Shown here: one piece after another, positions 25,515-34,160 of the stretch
How positions within the stretch are numbered: position 1 is the stretch's first letter
How the letters are laid out: every line of letters starts with the position of its first letter
Assembly: GCF_003569805.1 (NCBI RefSeq)
Contig: NZ_KZ984053.1
Location: 296,647 to 342,262, forward strand
Source: Microbacterium halotolerans
Lineage (GTDB): Bacteria; Actinomycetota; Actinomycetes; Actinomycetales; Microbacteriaceae
Length of the DNA stretch: 45,616 nucleotides
Direction of reading: 5' to 3'
Program-made: the position numbers and the translations under genes
Notes under the pieces: model-generated
What the model was told of the DNA's origin: nothing
Seen by the model: the letters and a program-made list of their open reading frames with translations, nothing else
Databases searched by the model: none

Positions 25515-25521
25515 GGAACCG

Positions 25522-26847
25522 ATGAGCGCGAATGCATATTCCCCCGACGGCACCGCCCCGCCCAGGGGTGCGTTCACCGCGCCGGGAGCCGACGACGCCG
25601 TCGAGGCCACGCTGACCATTCCCGGGTCGAAGTCGCTGACCAACCGCGAGCTGGTGCTGGCCGCGCTCGCCGAGGGGCCGAGCCGGATCTCCGGGCCGCT
25701 GCCGTCTCAGGATTCCGACCGGATGATCGAGTCGCTGCGAGCGCTCGGCGTCGGCATCGAGGCCGTCGAAGGCGAGAGCGAGTTCGGCGACGATCTGGTC
25801 GTGACGCCGACGCCGCTGACCGGTGGCACCGTCGACTGCGGCCAGGCGGGCACGGTGATGCGCTTCGTCGCGCCGCTGGCGGGGCTCGCAACCGGCGAGG
25901 TGCTCGTGACGGCCCACGAGACGGCCCTGCATCGGCCGATGGGCGAGATGATCAAGGCGCTGCGCGACCTCAGGGTCGACATCGACGACGGCGGCAGCTG
26001 GTCGCTGCCGTTCACGGTGATGGGCCACGGGCAGATCCGCGGCGGCGAGCTCGAGATCGACGCGTCGACGTCGAGCCAGTTCGTCTCAGGCCTGCTGCTG
26101 GCCGCTCCCCGATTCGACGTCGGCCTGCATCTGCGGCACACCGGAGATCGACTGCCGAGCATCCCGCACATCGAGATGACCGTCGAGACGCTCGCCCGTC
26201 GAGGCGTGCACGTCGAGAAGCCATCGCCGGGCGAGTGGATCGTGCCGCCGGTGCACCCCCGCGCCAAGGACGTGCGCGTCGAACCCGATCTGTCGAATGC
26301 CGCGCCGTTCCTGGCAGCCGCCGTGCTGACGGGCGGCAGCGTGACGATCACGGACTGGCCACCGCACTCGACCCAGCCCGGCGCGCACCTGACCGAGATT
26401 CTGCAGCGGTTCGGAGCGCGCACGAGCCGGCGCGGCGGCGCGCTGACGGTCACGGGCGGATCGACGATCAACGGCGTCGATCTCGATCTCTCGGCCGTCA
26501 GCGAGCTGACTCCGACGCTCGTCGGCGTCGCGATGTTCGCCGACGAACCGTCGACATTCCACGGCATCGGCCACATCCGAGGCCACGAGACCGACCGGAT
26601 CGCGGCGCTCGCGCACAACGTGGCGGCACTCGGCGGCCAGGCGGAGGAGCTGGCCGACGGCATCCGAATCTTCCCCGGCCCGCTGCACGGCGGCATGTGG
26701 GGGGCGTTCCACGACCATCGCATCGCGACGACCGGCGCCCTCGTCGGTCTGCGCGTGCCGGGCGTCGTCATCGACGAGATCGGCGCCACGGCGAAGACCC
26801 TTCCGCAGTTCACGCAGCTGTGGTCACGGATGCTGGCCGGCGTGTGA
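25522..26847 (+). CDS. aroA: 3-phosphoshikimate 1-carboxyvinyltransferase (AroA)
   Basis: This 441-residue cytoplasmic enzyme joins shikimate-3-phosphate with PEP to give EPSP in the aromatic amino acid pathway. The N-terminal substrate-binding motif is PGSKSLTNRELVLAALAEGP (Lys37), and the C-terminal part has DLDLSAVSELTPTL, GHIRGHETDRIAALA and DHRIATTGALVGL. The usual PEP-loop GNAGT reads GQAGT here (residues 107-111). The length and the SLTNRE variant match the actinobacterial branch. The frame is open back to 25120 across the sigR start, but the ATG at 25522 follows a -10 element. rsgA starts 16 bases downstream, probably in the same transcript, as is common in actinobacteria. Confidence 0.94.
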   Translation: MSANAYSPDGTAPPRGAFTAPGADDAVEATLTIPGSKSLTNRELVLAALAEGPSRISGPLPSQDSDRMIESLRALGVGIEAVEGESEFGDDLVVTPTPLTGGTVDCGQAGTVMRFVAPLAGLATGEVLVTAHETALHRPMGEMIKALRDLRVDIDDGGSWSLPFTVMGHGQIRGGELEIDASTSSQFVSGLLLAAPRFDVGLHLRHTGDRLPSIPHIEMTVETLARRGVHVEKPSPGEWIVPPVHPRAKDVRVEPDLSNAAPFLAAAVLTGGSVTITDWPPHSTQPGAHLTEILQRFGARTSRRGGALTVTGGSTINGVDLDLSAVSELTPTLVGVAMFADEPSTFHGIGHIRGHETDRIAALAHNVAALGGQAEELADGIRIFPGPLHGGMWGAFHDHRIATTGALVGLRVPGVVIDEIGATAKTLPQFTQLWSRMLAGV

Positions 26848-26863
26848 GCGGGAGGCGGCGCAG

Positions 26864-27910
26864 GTGAGCTGGTTCGGCGACGTCGACGAGGACGACGACG
26901 AGGGCTACGACGAGTCCGATGTGCGGGTGCGGCCGAACCCGAAGGCGAACCGTCCGCGCACCAAGCGGCGACCCGCGCACGAGAGCGCGCAGATCGCGCG
27001 CGTGCTCGGCGTCGACCGCGGGCGCTACACGGTGCTCGTCCGCGAAGGCCGCGGTGATGAGCGCGAGGTGATCGCGACCAGAGCCCGCGAACTGCGCAAG
27101 ACGCCGATCGTCACGGGCGACAGCGCGCGCGTCGTCGGCGATCTCACCGGCGACGCCGGCACGCTGTGCCGCATCGTCGGCATCGAGGATCGCACGTCGC
27201 TGCTGCGGCGCAGCGCTGACGACACCGACCAGGTCGAACGAGTCATCGTCGCCAACGCCGACCAGATGCTGCTCGTGGTCGCCGCGGCCGATCCCGAGCC
27301 CCGCCCTCGCCTGGTCGACCGCTACCTGATCGCGGCACTCGATGCGGGACTGCGGCCGCTGATGGTGATCACGAAGACCGACCTGGCCGACCCGTCCAGC
27401 TTCCTCGAGCACTTCTCCGGACTGGCCGATCTGCGTGTGTTCCTCTCGTCCCAGGACGAACCGCCGGTCGACGAGATCGGGGCTTCCCTCGTCGGACGCA
27501 CCACGGTGTTCGTCGGGCACTCCGGCGTCGGCAAGTCCACGCTTGTGAACGCCCTCGTGCCCGGCGCCGACCGCGCGACGGGGCACGTGAACGAGGTGAC
27601 CGGACGCGGGCGGCACACGTCGTCGTCCACCGTGTCGCTGCGCTATCGCTCCGATGCCGGATCCGGATGGGTGATCGACACCCCCGGGGTGCGGTCGTTC
27701 GGGCTGGGGCACGTCGACACGGAGAACATCCTGCGCGCGTACCCCGACCTCGCCGCCGTCGCCGAGGAATGCCCGCGCGGCTGCTCACACCTGCCGGATG
27801 CGCCAGACTGCGCGCTCAACGAGGCGGTGGAAGCCGGAACGCTCCCCGCCGCACGCCTGGACTCGCTGCAGCGTCTGCTCGCCACCTTCGAGGGGCGCCA
27901 GGACTGGTAG
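26864..27910 (+). CDS. rsgA: Ribosome small-subunit GTPase RsgA
   Basis: This 348-residue GTPase helps mature the 30S subunit. It has an N-terminal OB domain (about residues 40-110) and a circularly permuted GTPase domain with motifs in the order G4 (TKTD, 170-173), G1 (GHSGVGKS, 218-225) and G3 (DTPG, 272-275). A C-terminal zinc-binding cluster with the CPRGCSHLPDAPDC pattern follows. An acidic N-terminal extension (DVDEDDDEGYDE) and a basic patch (RPRTKRRP) precede the OB domain, as often seen in actinobacteria. The GTG at 26864 follows GGGAGGCGG. It ends 22 bases from the convergent surface-protein gene. Confidence 0.94.
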   Translation: MSWFGDVDEDDDEGYDESDVRVRPNPKANRPRTKRRPAHESAQIARVLGVDRGRYTVLVREGRGDEREVIATRARELRKTPIVTGDSARVVGDLTGDAGTLCRIVGIEDRTSLLRRSADDTDQVERVIVANADQMLLVVAAADPEPRPRLVDRYLIAALDAGLRPLMVITKTDLADPSSFLEHFSGLADLRVFLSSQDEPPVDEIGASLVGRTTVFVGHSGVGKSTLVNALVPGADRATGHVNEVTGRGRHTSSSTVSLRYRSDAGSGWVIDTPGVRSFGLGHVDTENILRAYPDLAAVAEECPRGCSHLPDAPDCALNEAVEAGTLPAARLDSLQRLLATFEGRQDW

Positions 27911-27932
27911 AGCGCGGCTGCCGAGCTGCAAG

Positions 27933-29096
27933 TCACGGACAGTTGCGGACCTGACACCATGCCGATGAGCCCTCTGTGCCGTCGCTGTACCGGACGGTGA
28001 CGGTCGAGTTCGATAGGTTGAGATTCAGCAGATTCGTTCTGCTGGAGGCCTTGCCCCGACCATCGCTCCCGAACGTCATGCTCCCGAGGGATTTGCTTCC
28101 GATCGTCACGCTAGCCGTGGAGCCAGGCTCGCCCTTGGCTTCAACAGTGACCGGCGCAAGGAGCGCGAGGACAGCGCCGTCAACATCAAGTATCTGAATG
28201 TCGGCCGGCACCGCCACGGGCGGATCCGGTTTCGTCGGCGGGTCCGGCTGGGTCGGAGTGTCGTCGCCGCTCCCGTCCGAGTCGTCGCCGCCATCGCCCG
28301 ACCCGCCGCCGTCACCAGAACCACCATCGCCCGACCCACCGTCTCCGGAGCCACCGTCTCCGGAACCGCCACCGCCGTTGCCGCCGTCACCCGAACCGCC
28401 GCCGTTTCCACCGTCGCCGGAGCCGCCGTCACCCGAACCGCCGCCGTCGCCCGAACCCGAGCCGCCGTTTCCACCGCCGGATGAGTCACCACCGTTGCCA
28501 CTCGACCCAGAGCCGCCCGTGCCCGATCCACCGCTGCCAGATGCCCCCGAACCTCCGGTGCCCGAGGCCCCGTCATCGTTCGACGAGCTGGCGTTCCCCG
28601 GTGCGTCATCGCCTCCAGTCGAGCCGTCGGCGCTCCCGCCTGACCCCTTCTCAGAGTTGACGCCGGGCGAGATCGTCCCTGAGCCGCCTCCGGATTCCTG
28701 CTCAGGCGCGTGCTTGATGCCGTCGGCGAAATTCAGCAGGAAGTTGTCCTCGGCCGTGGCCGTGCCGTACTCCCCCGGCGCCGCGCTCATGCTGTCGGCG
28801 GGATCGACCTCGGAGGCCGTGGGCTCGAAGTTCGGATTGTGGTAGGCACCGACCGCGTCGACGGCCAGGTTCGCCACGAGCGCTACGGCGACCGCCCCGG
28901 CGAACACACCGGCAGCCGACCGGATGCCATGCCCTGCCGCCGATCCGTCGGTGCGGACGGACTGCGCGGCGGGCAGCTTCGCCGCAGCCGCACCCGCGGC
29001 GGGTGCGTGCAGCGGAGGCGCCAACGGCTGCGGTGCACCGGCTGGCGGCGCGCTCGACTTCTCTGCGCCGGATGCCGACGACTCGGTTCTGGTCAT
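27933..29096 (-). CDS. Membrane-anchored protein with Gly/Ser/Asp-rich spacer and C-terminal beta domain
   Basis: I do not recognise this 387-residue protein as a named family. Residues 1-59 are a Pro/Ala-rich, probably cytoplasmic tail. Residues 60-84 form one hydrophobic helix (VFAGAVAVALVANLAVDAVG). Residues 85-134 are a short conserved-looking stretch (ATAEDNFLLNFADGIKHAPE). Residues 135-282 are a low-complexity Gly/Ser/Asp spacer built on SGDGG, and residues 281-296 are Pro/Asp-rich. Residues 298-387 look like an Ig/beta-sandwich domain (VTVEAKGEPGSTASVTIGS) with Cys381 and Cys386. The N-in/C-out topology suggests a cell-wall-spanning display protein. The ATG at 29096 follows GGGGAAC; the open frame to 29336 has no protein-like features. 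Confidence 0.78.
   Translation of the reverse strand: MTRTESSASGAEKSSAPPAGAPQPLAPPLHAPAAGAAAAKLPAAQSVRTDGSAAGHGIRSAAGVFAGAVAVALVANLAVDAVGAYHNPNFEPTASEVDPADSMSAAPGEYGTATAEDNFLLNFADGIKHAPEQESGGGSGTISPGVNSEKGSGGSADGSTGGDDAPGNASSSNDDGASGTGGSGASGSGGSGTGGSGSSGNGGDSSGGGNGGSGSGDGGGSGDGGSGDGGNGGGSGDGGNGGGGSGDGGSGDGGSGDGGSGDGGGSGDGGDDSDGSGDDTPTQPDPPTKPDPPVAVPADIQILDVDGAVLALLAPVTVEAKGEPGSTASVTIGSKSLGSMTFGSDGRGKASSRTNLLNLNLSNSTVTVRYSDGTEGSSAWCQVRNCP
28251..28694. repeat. Low-complexity repeat encoding the SGDGG spacer
   Basis: Short degenerate units such as CCGTCGCCCGAACCGCC on the plus strand repeat through this stretch and translate on the minus strand to SGDGG/SGNGG. It is prone to length change by slipped-strand mispairing and to assembly collapse. 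Confidence 0.85.
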
Positions 29097-29235
29097 TCGA
29101 AGTTCCCCAGCAGGTTCCGGATGGCGCCGCTTCCGGCCATCCCTTGTCCCAGGATACGGGAGTACCCGTCGTTCTGGCGAGATGTCGGCCATCCGGGCGC
29201 CCGGAGGCACCAGGATCCGGACGCGGTGCGCGGCG

Positions 29236-30660
29236 TCAGTGCGCCGCGTTGCCCTCGATATAGGCACGCAGCGCCTGCTCGTCGCCCGGCATTTCGACAA
29301 CGGTCTGCTCAGCGGAGAGCATGGCGCGGAGCTCATCGGACAACGGCAGCTCGACGCCGATCGCCTCGGTGATCGTCTCCTGGAACTTCTCCGGCTTCGC
29401 GGTCTCCAGCACGAGCATCGGCACGCCGTCCTCGACGTATTCGCGCGCGACCTTCACGCCGTCCGCCGTGTGCGGGTCGACGATCTCACCCGTCGCCTCG
29501 TGCACCGCGCGGATCGTCGCGAGCCGGTCGGCGTGAGTCGAGGTCCCGCTGAAGAAGCCGAACTCGCCCTTCAGCCGCGGCAGCTCGGCTGTCAGGTCGA
29601 GCGCGCCCGTCTCGTCGAGCTCGCGCCACGCGGCCTTCATGCGCTCAGCGTCGCGGTCGAGCAGGTCGAACAGGAAGCGCTCGAGGTTCGACGCCTTCGA
29701 GATGTCCATCGACGGGCTCGATGTCGCGAGCGTCTGCTCGGCCGACCTCGGCCGATACACCCCGGTGCGGAAGAACTCGTCGAGCACGTTGTTCTCGTTC
29801 GCGGCGAGTACGAGGCGCCGGATCGGCACGCCCATCCCCTTCGCGAAGTAGCCGGCGAGGATGTTCCCGAAGTTCCCCGATGGCACGGTCACGGAGACCT
29901 CGAACGCCTCCCTGGCGTCGACGTCGGCGGAATCGCTCGCACGCAGCCATGCCCACACGTAGTAGACGACCTGCGAGGTGATGCGAGCCAGGTTGATCGA
30001 GTTGACCGCCCCGAGGTTCTGCGCGCGCTTGAACTCGAGGTCGCCCGCGAGCGCCTTGACGAGGTTCTGCGCGTCGTCGAAGACGCCGCCGATGGCGATG
30101 TTGTGGATGTTCTCATCGGTCAGCGAGTACATCTGCGCCCGCTGGAAGGCGCTCATCCGGCCCTGCGGCGAGAGCATGAAGACCGTGATGCGGTCCTTGC
30201 CGCGGAACGCGTGCTCCGCCGCCGATCCGGTGTCGCCCGACGTCGCGCCCAGGATGTTCAGGGTCGTTCCCCGCCGCTCCAGTGCGTACTCGACGACCTC
30301 GCCGAGGAACTGCATCGCCATGTCCTTGAAGGCCAGCGTCGGGCCTTCGCTCAGCCCGACGAGCGTGAGACCGCCGTCGATGTCGCGCAGCGGCGCGATG
30401 CCGTCGGGGAAGTTCTGCGGCCCGTAGGCCCGCCCGCACATCTCGGCGAGGTCATCGCGCGGGATGTCGGTCGCGAACAGGCCGAGCACTTCGGTCGCCA
30501 GCTCCGCGTAGTCGAGCCCGCGCCAGACCTCCAGCTGCTCCGCGTCGATGCGGGGCAGCTGCGTCGGCACCGCGAGGCCGCCGTCGGGGGCGAGCCCTTC
30601 GAGAAGCGTCTCGCAGAAGTCGGTCGGTTCCATGCCGCCACGGGTGGAGATGTACTGCAC
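29236..30660 (-). CDS. thrC: Threonine synthase (ThrC)
   Basis: This 474-residue PLP enzyme converts O-phosphohomoserine to threonine. It belongs to the longer class found in corynebacteria and E. coli. The N-terminus YISTRGGMEPTDFCETLLEGLAPDGGL, the PLP-lysine motif SEGPTLAFKDMAMQFLG, the phosphate loop TSGDTGSAAEHAF and SVTVPSGNFGNILAGYFAKGMG are all present. The GTG at 30660 follows GAGGAG and gives the standard N-terminus; the in-frame reading to 30759 is an unconserved extension. It shares the aspartate-family pathway with metX and metY in this window but is not linked to them. Confidence 0.94.
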   Translation of the reverse strand: MQYISTRGGMEPTDFCETLLEGLAPDGGLAVPTQLPRIDAEQLEVWRGLDYAELATEVLGLFATDIPRDDLAEMCGRAYGPQNFPDGIAPLRDIDGGLTLVGLSEGPTLAFKDMAMQFLGEVVEYALERRGTTLNILGATSGDTGSAAEHAFRGKDRITVFMLSPQGRMSAFQRAQMYSLTDENIHNIAIGGVFDDAQNLVKALAGDLEFKRAQNLGAVNSINLARITSQVVYYVWAWLRASDSADVDAREAFEVSVTVPSGNFGNILAGYFAKGMGVPIRRLVLAANENNVLDEFFRTGVYRPRSAEQTLATSSPSMDISKASNLERFLFDLLDRDAERMKAAWRELDETGALDLTAELPRLKGEFGFFSGTSTHADRLATIRAVHEATGEIVDPHTADGVKVAREYVEDGVPMLVLETAKPEKFQETITEAIGVELPLSDELRAMLSAEQTVVEMPGDEQALRAYIEGNAAH

Positions 30661-30798
30661 GGGATGCTCCTCGGGTGTCTGGGGACTGCGTGCGCCTGCG
30701 CACCCGTCCATTCTCTCAGGGTCTCGCTCCGCTTCGCACCGGGCGCATCGTGAGCACACGGCGCTGCACGCCGCCCTGCACCTGCCGCGTCGACACGT

Positions 30799-31590
30799 CT
30801 AGCCGAGCATCGCGCGATCGTCGAAGGTCGCGCCCTTGATCCTGCCGAACTCGGCGAGCAGCTGCTCCACTGTGAGCTCGCGCTTGGCGGCTTCGCCGGC
30901 CGTGAACACGATCCGCCCCTCGTGCATCATGATGAGGCGGTTGCCGAGCGCGAGCGCCTGCTGCATGTTGTGCGTGACCATCAGCGTGGTCAGCCCGCCC
31001 TGTTCTACGATGCGGCCGGTGAGCGAGGTCACCAGCTCGGCGCGCTGCGGGTCGAGGGCGGCGGTGTGCTCGTCGAGCAGCAGGATGCGCGGATGTGTGA
31101 ACCCCGCCATCAGCAGCGACAGCGCCTGACGCTGACCGCCGGAGAGCAGCCCCACCTTCGCCTTGAGCCGATTCTCGAGGCCGAGTTCGAGCGAACGCAG
31201 CTCCTCGACGAAGCGCTCACGCCGGTGCTTCGTCACACCGCGGCCGAGCCCTCGGCGCGCGCCCCGCTTGAGTGCGAGCGACAGGTTCTGCTCGATGGTG
31301 AGGTCTGGCGCGGTTCCGGCCATCGGATCCTGGAACACCCTGCCGACGTATCGCGCCCGCCGGTGCTCCCTCAAGCGGTTGACGCGCGTGCCGTCGATCT
31401 CGATGTCACCGGAATCCGCCGCGATCCGCCCGGCGACCGCGTTGAGCAGCGTCGACTTGCCCGCGCCGTTCGAGCCGATCACGGTGACGAAGTCGCCCTC
31501 GTCGAGCCGCAGGCTGACGTCGTTCAGCGCGCGGCGTTCGTTCACCGATCCGGGGAAGAAGGTCTTGCTGAGACGATCGATTGTGAGCAT
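30799..31590 (-). CDS. ABC transporter ATP-binding protein (TrpZ-like)
   Basis: This 263-residue ATPase has Walker A GSNGAGKST (about residues 39-47), the signature LSGGQRQALSLLMA, Walker B ILLLDEHTAALD and the switch His in MVTHNMQQAL. The ALSLLMA following the signature and the EHTAALDP form of the D-loop are typical of the ATPases that accompany DUF534/TrpX-type binding proteins. It starts at the ATG at 31590, one base after the permease stop, so it is tightly coupled. It is the last gene of the three-gene importer operon. Confidence 0.88.
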   Translation of the reverse strand: MLTIDRLSKTFFPGSVNERRALNDVSLRLDEGDFVTVIGSNGAGKSTLLNAVAGRIAADSGDIEIDGTRVNRLREHRRARYVGRVFQDPMAGTAPDLTIEQNLSLALKRGARRGLGRGVTKHRRERFVEELRSLELGLENRLKAKVGLLSGGQRQALSLLMAGFTHPRILLLDEHTAALDPQRAELVTSLTGRIVEQGGLTTLMVTHNMQQALALGNRLIMMHEGRIVFTAGEAAKRELTVEQLLAEFGRIKGATFDDRAMLG

Positions 31591-31591
31591 G

Positions 31592-32527
31592 TCAGACCCC
31601 CGCCTTCTCGGGGGCTGCGGGGTCGGCCTGCGGCGCACGCGTCCGGCCGCCGAACAGATCGCGCCAAGACGGCACGCGCTTCAGGAAGCCCCAGCGCGGC
31701 AGCAGCAGCGCCAGCACGACGAGGGCCGCCGTGATGAACTTCATGTCGTTGGGGTTCAGGCCCACGTGCAACGCGGCGAAGATGATGATCCGGTAGAGCA
31801 CTGCGCCGACGACGACGGCGAGACTCGCCATGAAGATGAATCGCTGGCCGAGCACCGCCTGGCCGAGGATCACCGACGCCAGGCCGACCAGGATCAGGCC
31901 GATGCCCATGCTGATGTCGGCGAAGCCCTGGTACTGGGCGACGAGCGCCCCACACAGCCCGACGAGGCCGTTGGAGAGCGCCAGCGTGAGGATCGTCGTG
32001 CCGTCGGTGTTCGCACCGAGGCTGCCGATCATCTGCTTGTTGTTGCCCGTGGCCTGGATCGCCAGCCCGAGATCGGTCGAGAGGAACCAGTCGACGATGA
32101 GCTTCAGGATGAAGACCGCGCCGACGAAGATGAGCACGCCCATCCAGGTGCGCCCGAGCAGCTGTGCATCGTGCAGCGGCGTCATCAGCGTCTCTTCGCG
32201 CAGCAGCGGCACGTTGGCGCCGCCCATGATGCGCAGGTTCACCGACCACAGCGCGATCATGGTGAGGATTCCCGCCAGCAGACCGTCGATGCGCCCCTTG
32301 GTGTGCAGCACACCGGTGATCGCACCGGCGACCAGGCCGGCTCCGCCTGCCGCGAGGGTCGCCAGGATGGGGTCCTGCCCGCCCGTGATCATCGCCGCGG
32401 CGACTGCGGCGCCCGTTGTGAAACTGCCGTCGACCGTGAGGTCGGGGAACTGCAGCACGCGGAACGTCAGGTAGACGCCCAGTGCCATGACCCCGTAGAT
32501 GAGGCCGAGCTCGACCGCTCCGATCAT
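31592..32527 (-). CDS. ABC transporter permease (TrpY-like)
   Basis: This 311-residue permease has about eight to nine hydrophobic segments, in the LivH/branched-chain-type superfamily. The opening LIYGVMALGVYLTFRVLQFPDLTVDGSFTTGAA and the loop LGLAIQATGNNKQMIGSLGAN mark the permease partner of DUF534-type binding proteins. It starts 6 bases after the binding-protein stop codon and ends one base before the ATPase start, so all three are one operon. Confidence 0.88.
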   Translation of the reverse strand: MIGAVELGLIYGVMALGVYLTFRVLQFPDLTVDGSFTTGAAVAAAMITGGQDPILATLAAGGAGLVAGAITGVLHTKGRIDGLLAGILTMIALWSVNLRIMGGANVPLLREETLMTPLHDAQLLGRTWMGVLIFVGAVFILKLIVDWFLSTDLGLAIQATGNNKQMIGSLGANTDGTTILTLALSNGLVGLCGALVAQYQGFADISMGIGLILVGLASVILGQAVLGQRFIFMASLAVVVGAVLYRIIIFAALHVGLNPNDMKFITAALVVLALLLPRWGFLKRVPSWRDLFGGRTRAPQADPAAPEKAGV

Positions 32528-32533
32528 GCGCGA

Positions 32534-33538
32534 CTACTCGATGGTCTGGTCGGCGCGGTCGACGACCGAGGCCGGCAGTTCCACGCCCATCCGCTCCGCG
32601 GCGGCCGGGTTGATGATCAGCTCGACGTCGTTCGACGTCTCGACCGGCATCTCTGCCGGGTCATCGCCGTCCTGCAGTATGCGGACAGCCATCTCTCCCG
32701 TCTGGTAGCCGAGCTTGGAGTAGTCGATCCCGAGGGTCGCGATCGCGCCGCCCTCGACAGGGCCGGAGTCGCCGCTGATGACCGGGATCTGGCTCTGCTC
32801 GGCGACCTGGATCAGCGCGGCGATGCCCGACACGACCGTGTTGTCGGTCGGCACGTAGAACGCGTCGACGCCCTCGAGCGACTGCGCGGCCTGCTGCACC
32901 TCTGCCGAGTTCGAGACCGTGGCCTCCTCGATCGTGAGGCCGAGCTCGCTGGCTGCTTCCTTCGCGAGCTCCACCTGCACCTCGGAGTTGACCTCACCCG
33001 AGCTGTAGACGATGCCGACGGTCTTCGCATCCGGCGCGATCTCGGTGAGCAGATCAAGCTGCTCGGCCACGGGGTTCAGGTCGCTCGTGCCCGTGATGTT
33101 GGAGCCGGGCGCCTCGTTCGAGTCGACCAGGCCCGCCTCGACCGCGTCGGTGACCGAGGTGAACAGCACCGGGATGTCGATGATCTGCTGTGCGGCAGCC
33201 TGTGCCGACGGCGTCGCGTTGGCGAGCACCAGGTCGAGGTCGCCGTCGCCGGCGAACGTCGAGGCGATCGTGTTGGTGTTGGCGACCTCGCCCTGCGCGT
33301 TCTGGTCGTCGTACTCGGCGTCGATGCCGGCATCGGCGATCGCTTCCTTGAAGCCCTCGGTTGCCGCGTCGAGCGCGTCGTGCTGCACGAACTGCAGGAC
33401 GCCGATCTTGAACTGGTCGTCGCCGGATGTTTCGGAGCCGTCGGCCCCTCCCCCGTCGGACGAGCATGCGGTGAGCGCGAGCAGCGCCGTGGCGCCGAGA
33501 CCGAGAACGGCGAGGCCGCGGGAACGGAGCTGAGACAT
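32534..33538 (-). CDS. ABC transporter substrate-binding lipoprotein (TrpX/DUF534 type)
   Basis: This 334-residue lipoprotein has a signal peptide ending in LTAC (Cys25), an acidic linker, and the periplasmic-binding fold of PF04392 (FKIGVLQFVQHDALDAATEGFKEA; IPVLFTSVTDAVEAGLV; VGIVYSSGEVNSEVQVEL; AFYVPTDNTVVSGI). Relatives in Firmicutes (TrpXYZ) import tryptophan and are controlled by T-box RNAs. No T-box or attenuator is visible here, and the substrate in this organism is not proven. The ATG at 33538 lies a few bases after AAGGAAG; a TTG six codons upstream is unlikely. Confidence 0.88.
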   Translation of the reverse strand: MSQLRSRGLAVLGLGATALLALTACSSDGGGADGSETSGDDQFKIGVLQFVQHDALDAATEGFKEAIADAGIDAEYDDQNAQGEVANTNTIASTFAGDGDLDLVLANATPSAQAAAQQIIDIPVLFTSVTDAVEAGLVDSNEAPGSNITGTSDLNPVAEQLDLLTEIAPDAKTVGIVYSSGEVNSEVQVELAKEAASELGLTIEEATVSNSAEVQQAAQSLEGVDAFYVPTDNTVVSGIAALIQVAEQSQIPVISGDSGPVEGGAIATLGIDYSKLGYQTGEMAVRILQDGDDPAEMPVETSNDVELIINPAAAERMGVELPASVVDRADQTIE

Positions 33539-33578
33539 GTGACTTCCTTGAGACAATCGATGGGACGCGATCCTTGGA

Positions 33579-33584
33579 ATGCTA
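33579..33584 (-). promoter_or_regulatory. Possible -10 element for the TrpXYZ-like operon
   Basis: TAGCAT on the minus strand would give a leader of about 35 bases before the ATG at 33538, containing AAGGAAG. No clear -35 is seen. Confidence 0.3.
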
Positions 33585-33644
33585 CCCGGTTCCGCCCCTC
33601 TCCCGCCGACACCCGGCCCTGCGGCCTCCTGCTTCGAAGCGGGC

Positions 33645-33650
33645 TAGCGT
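33645..33650 (+). promoter_or_regulatory. -10 element, leaderless start of trmL
   Basis: TAGCGT is followed by seven bases and the GTG at 33658. Another GTG at 33649 overlaps the hexamer and is not a likely start. Confidence 0.45.
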
Positions 33651-33657
33651 GGGAATC

Positions 33658-34131
33658 GTGTTCCACATCGTCTTCTACGAGCCCCGGATTCCTCCGAACA
33701 CCGGCAACGCCATCCGGATGTCCGCCATCGTCGGCAGCACCCTGCACCTGATCGAGCCGCTCGGCTTCGATCTCTCCGATGCGCAGCTGCGCAGGGCGGG
33801 TCTCGACTACCACGATCTCGCGAACGTCGTGGTCCATCCGGACTTCGACGCGGCGGCGGCCCACCTCGCGGAACACGGCTCAGGACGCATCTACGCTTTC
33901 ACCGGGCACACCACGAACTCCTTCTCCGACGTCGCCTATGAGAAGGGTGACGCGCTGCTGTTCGGGCCGGAGCCGACGGGCCTGCCCGACCACGTGCTGA
34001 ACGACGAGCGCGTGACGAGGCAGCTGCGCATCCCGATGCAGCCGGGAGTGCGCTCGATGAACCTCTCGAACTCGGCCGCTGTCGCGGTGTTCGAAGCCTG
34101 GCGCCAACACGGCTACGCGGGAGGCGTGTAG
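33658..34131 (+). CDS. trmL: tRNA (cytidine/uridine-34-2'-O)-methyltransferase TrmL
   Basis: This 157-residue SPOUT methyltransferase methylates the wobble ribose of certain leucine tRNAs. HIVFYEPRIPPNTGNAIRM at the N-terminus, LLFGPEPTGLP and the knot motif RIPMQPGVRSMNLSNSAAVAVFEAWRQ are diagnostic. The length is that of the single-domain family. The GTG at 33658 is preferred because a -10 hexamer lies seven bases upstream. It is divergent from the importer operon and stands alone. Confidence 0.93.
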   Translation: MFHIVFYEPRIPPNTGNAIRMSAIVGSTLHLIEPLGFDLSDAQLRRAGLDYHDLANVVVHPDFDAAAAHLAEHGSGRIYAFTGHTTNSFSDVAYEKGDALLFGPEPTGLPDHVLNDERVTRQLRIPMQPGVRSMNLSNSAAVAVFEAWRQHGYAGGV

Positions 34132-34160
34132 GGCGCCCACCGGGTCCGTCGGCGGGGGCG

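Noticed and set aside
25389..25521. SigR autoregulatory promoter upstream of sigR
   Set aside because: No GGAAT with a properly spaced GTT was found on the minus strand; the best promoter looks like a housekeeping type.
28251..28694. CRISPR-like repeats in the GC-rich stretch
   Set aside because: The units are short, degenerate and in frame; they encode the Gly/Ser/Asp spacer of a protein.
33539..33600. T-box or tryptophan attenuator before the TrpXYZ-like operon
   Set aside because: The gap is too short and no T-box core sequence or antiterminator stem is visible.
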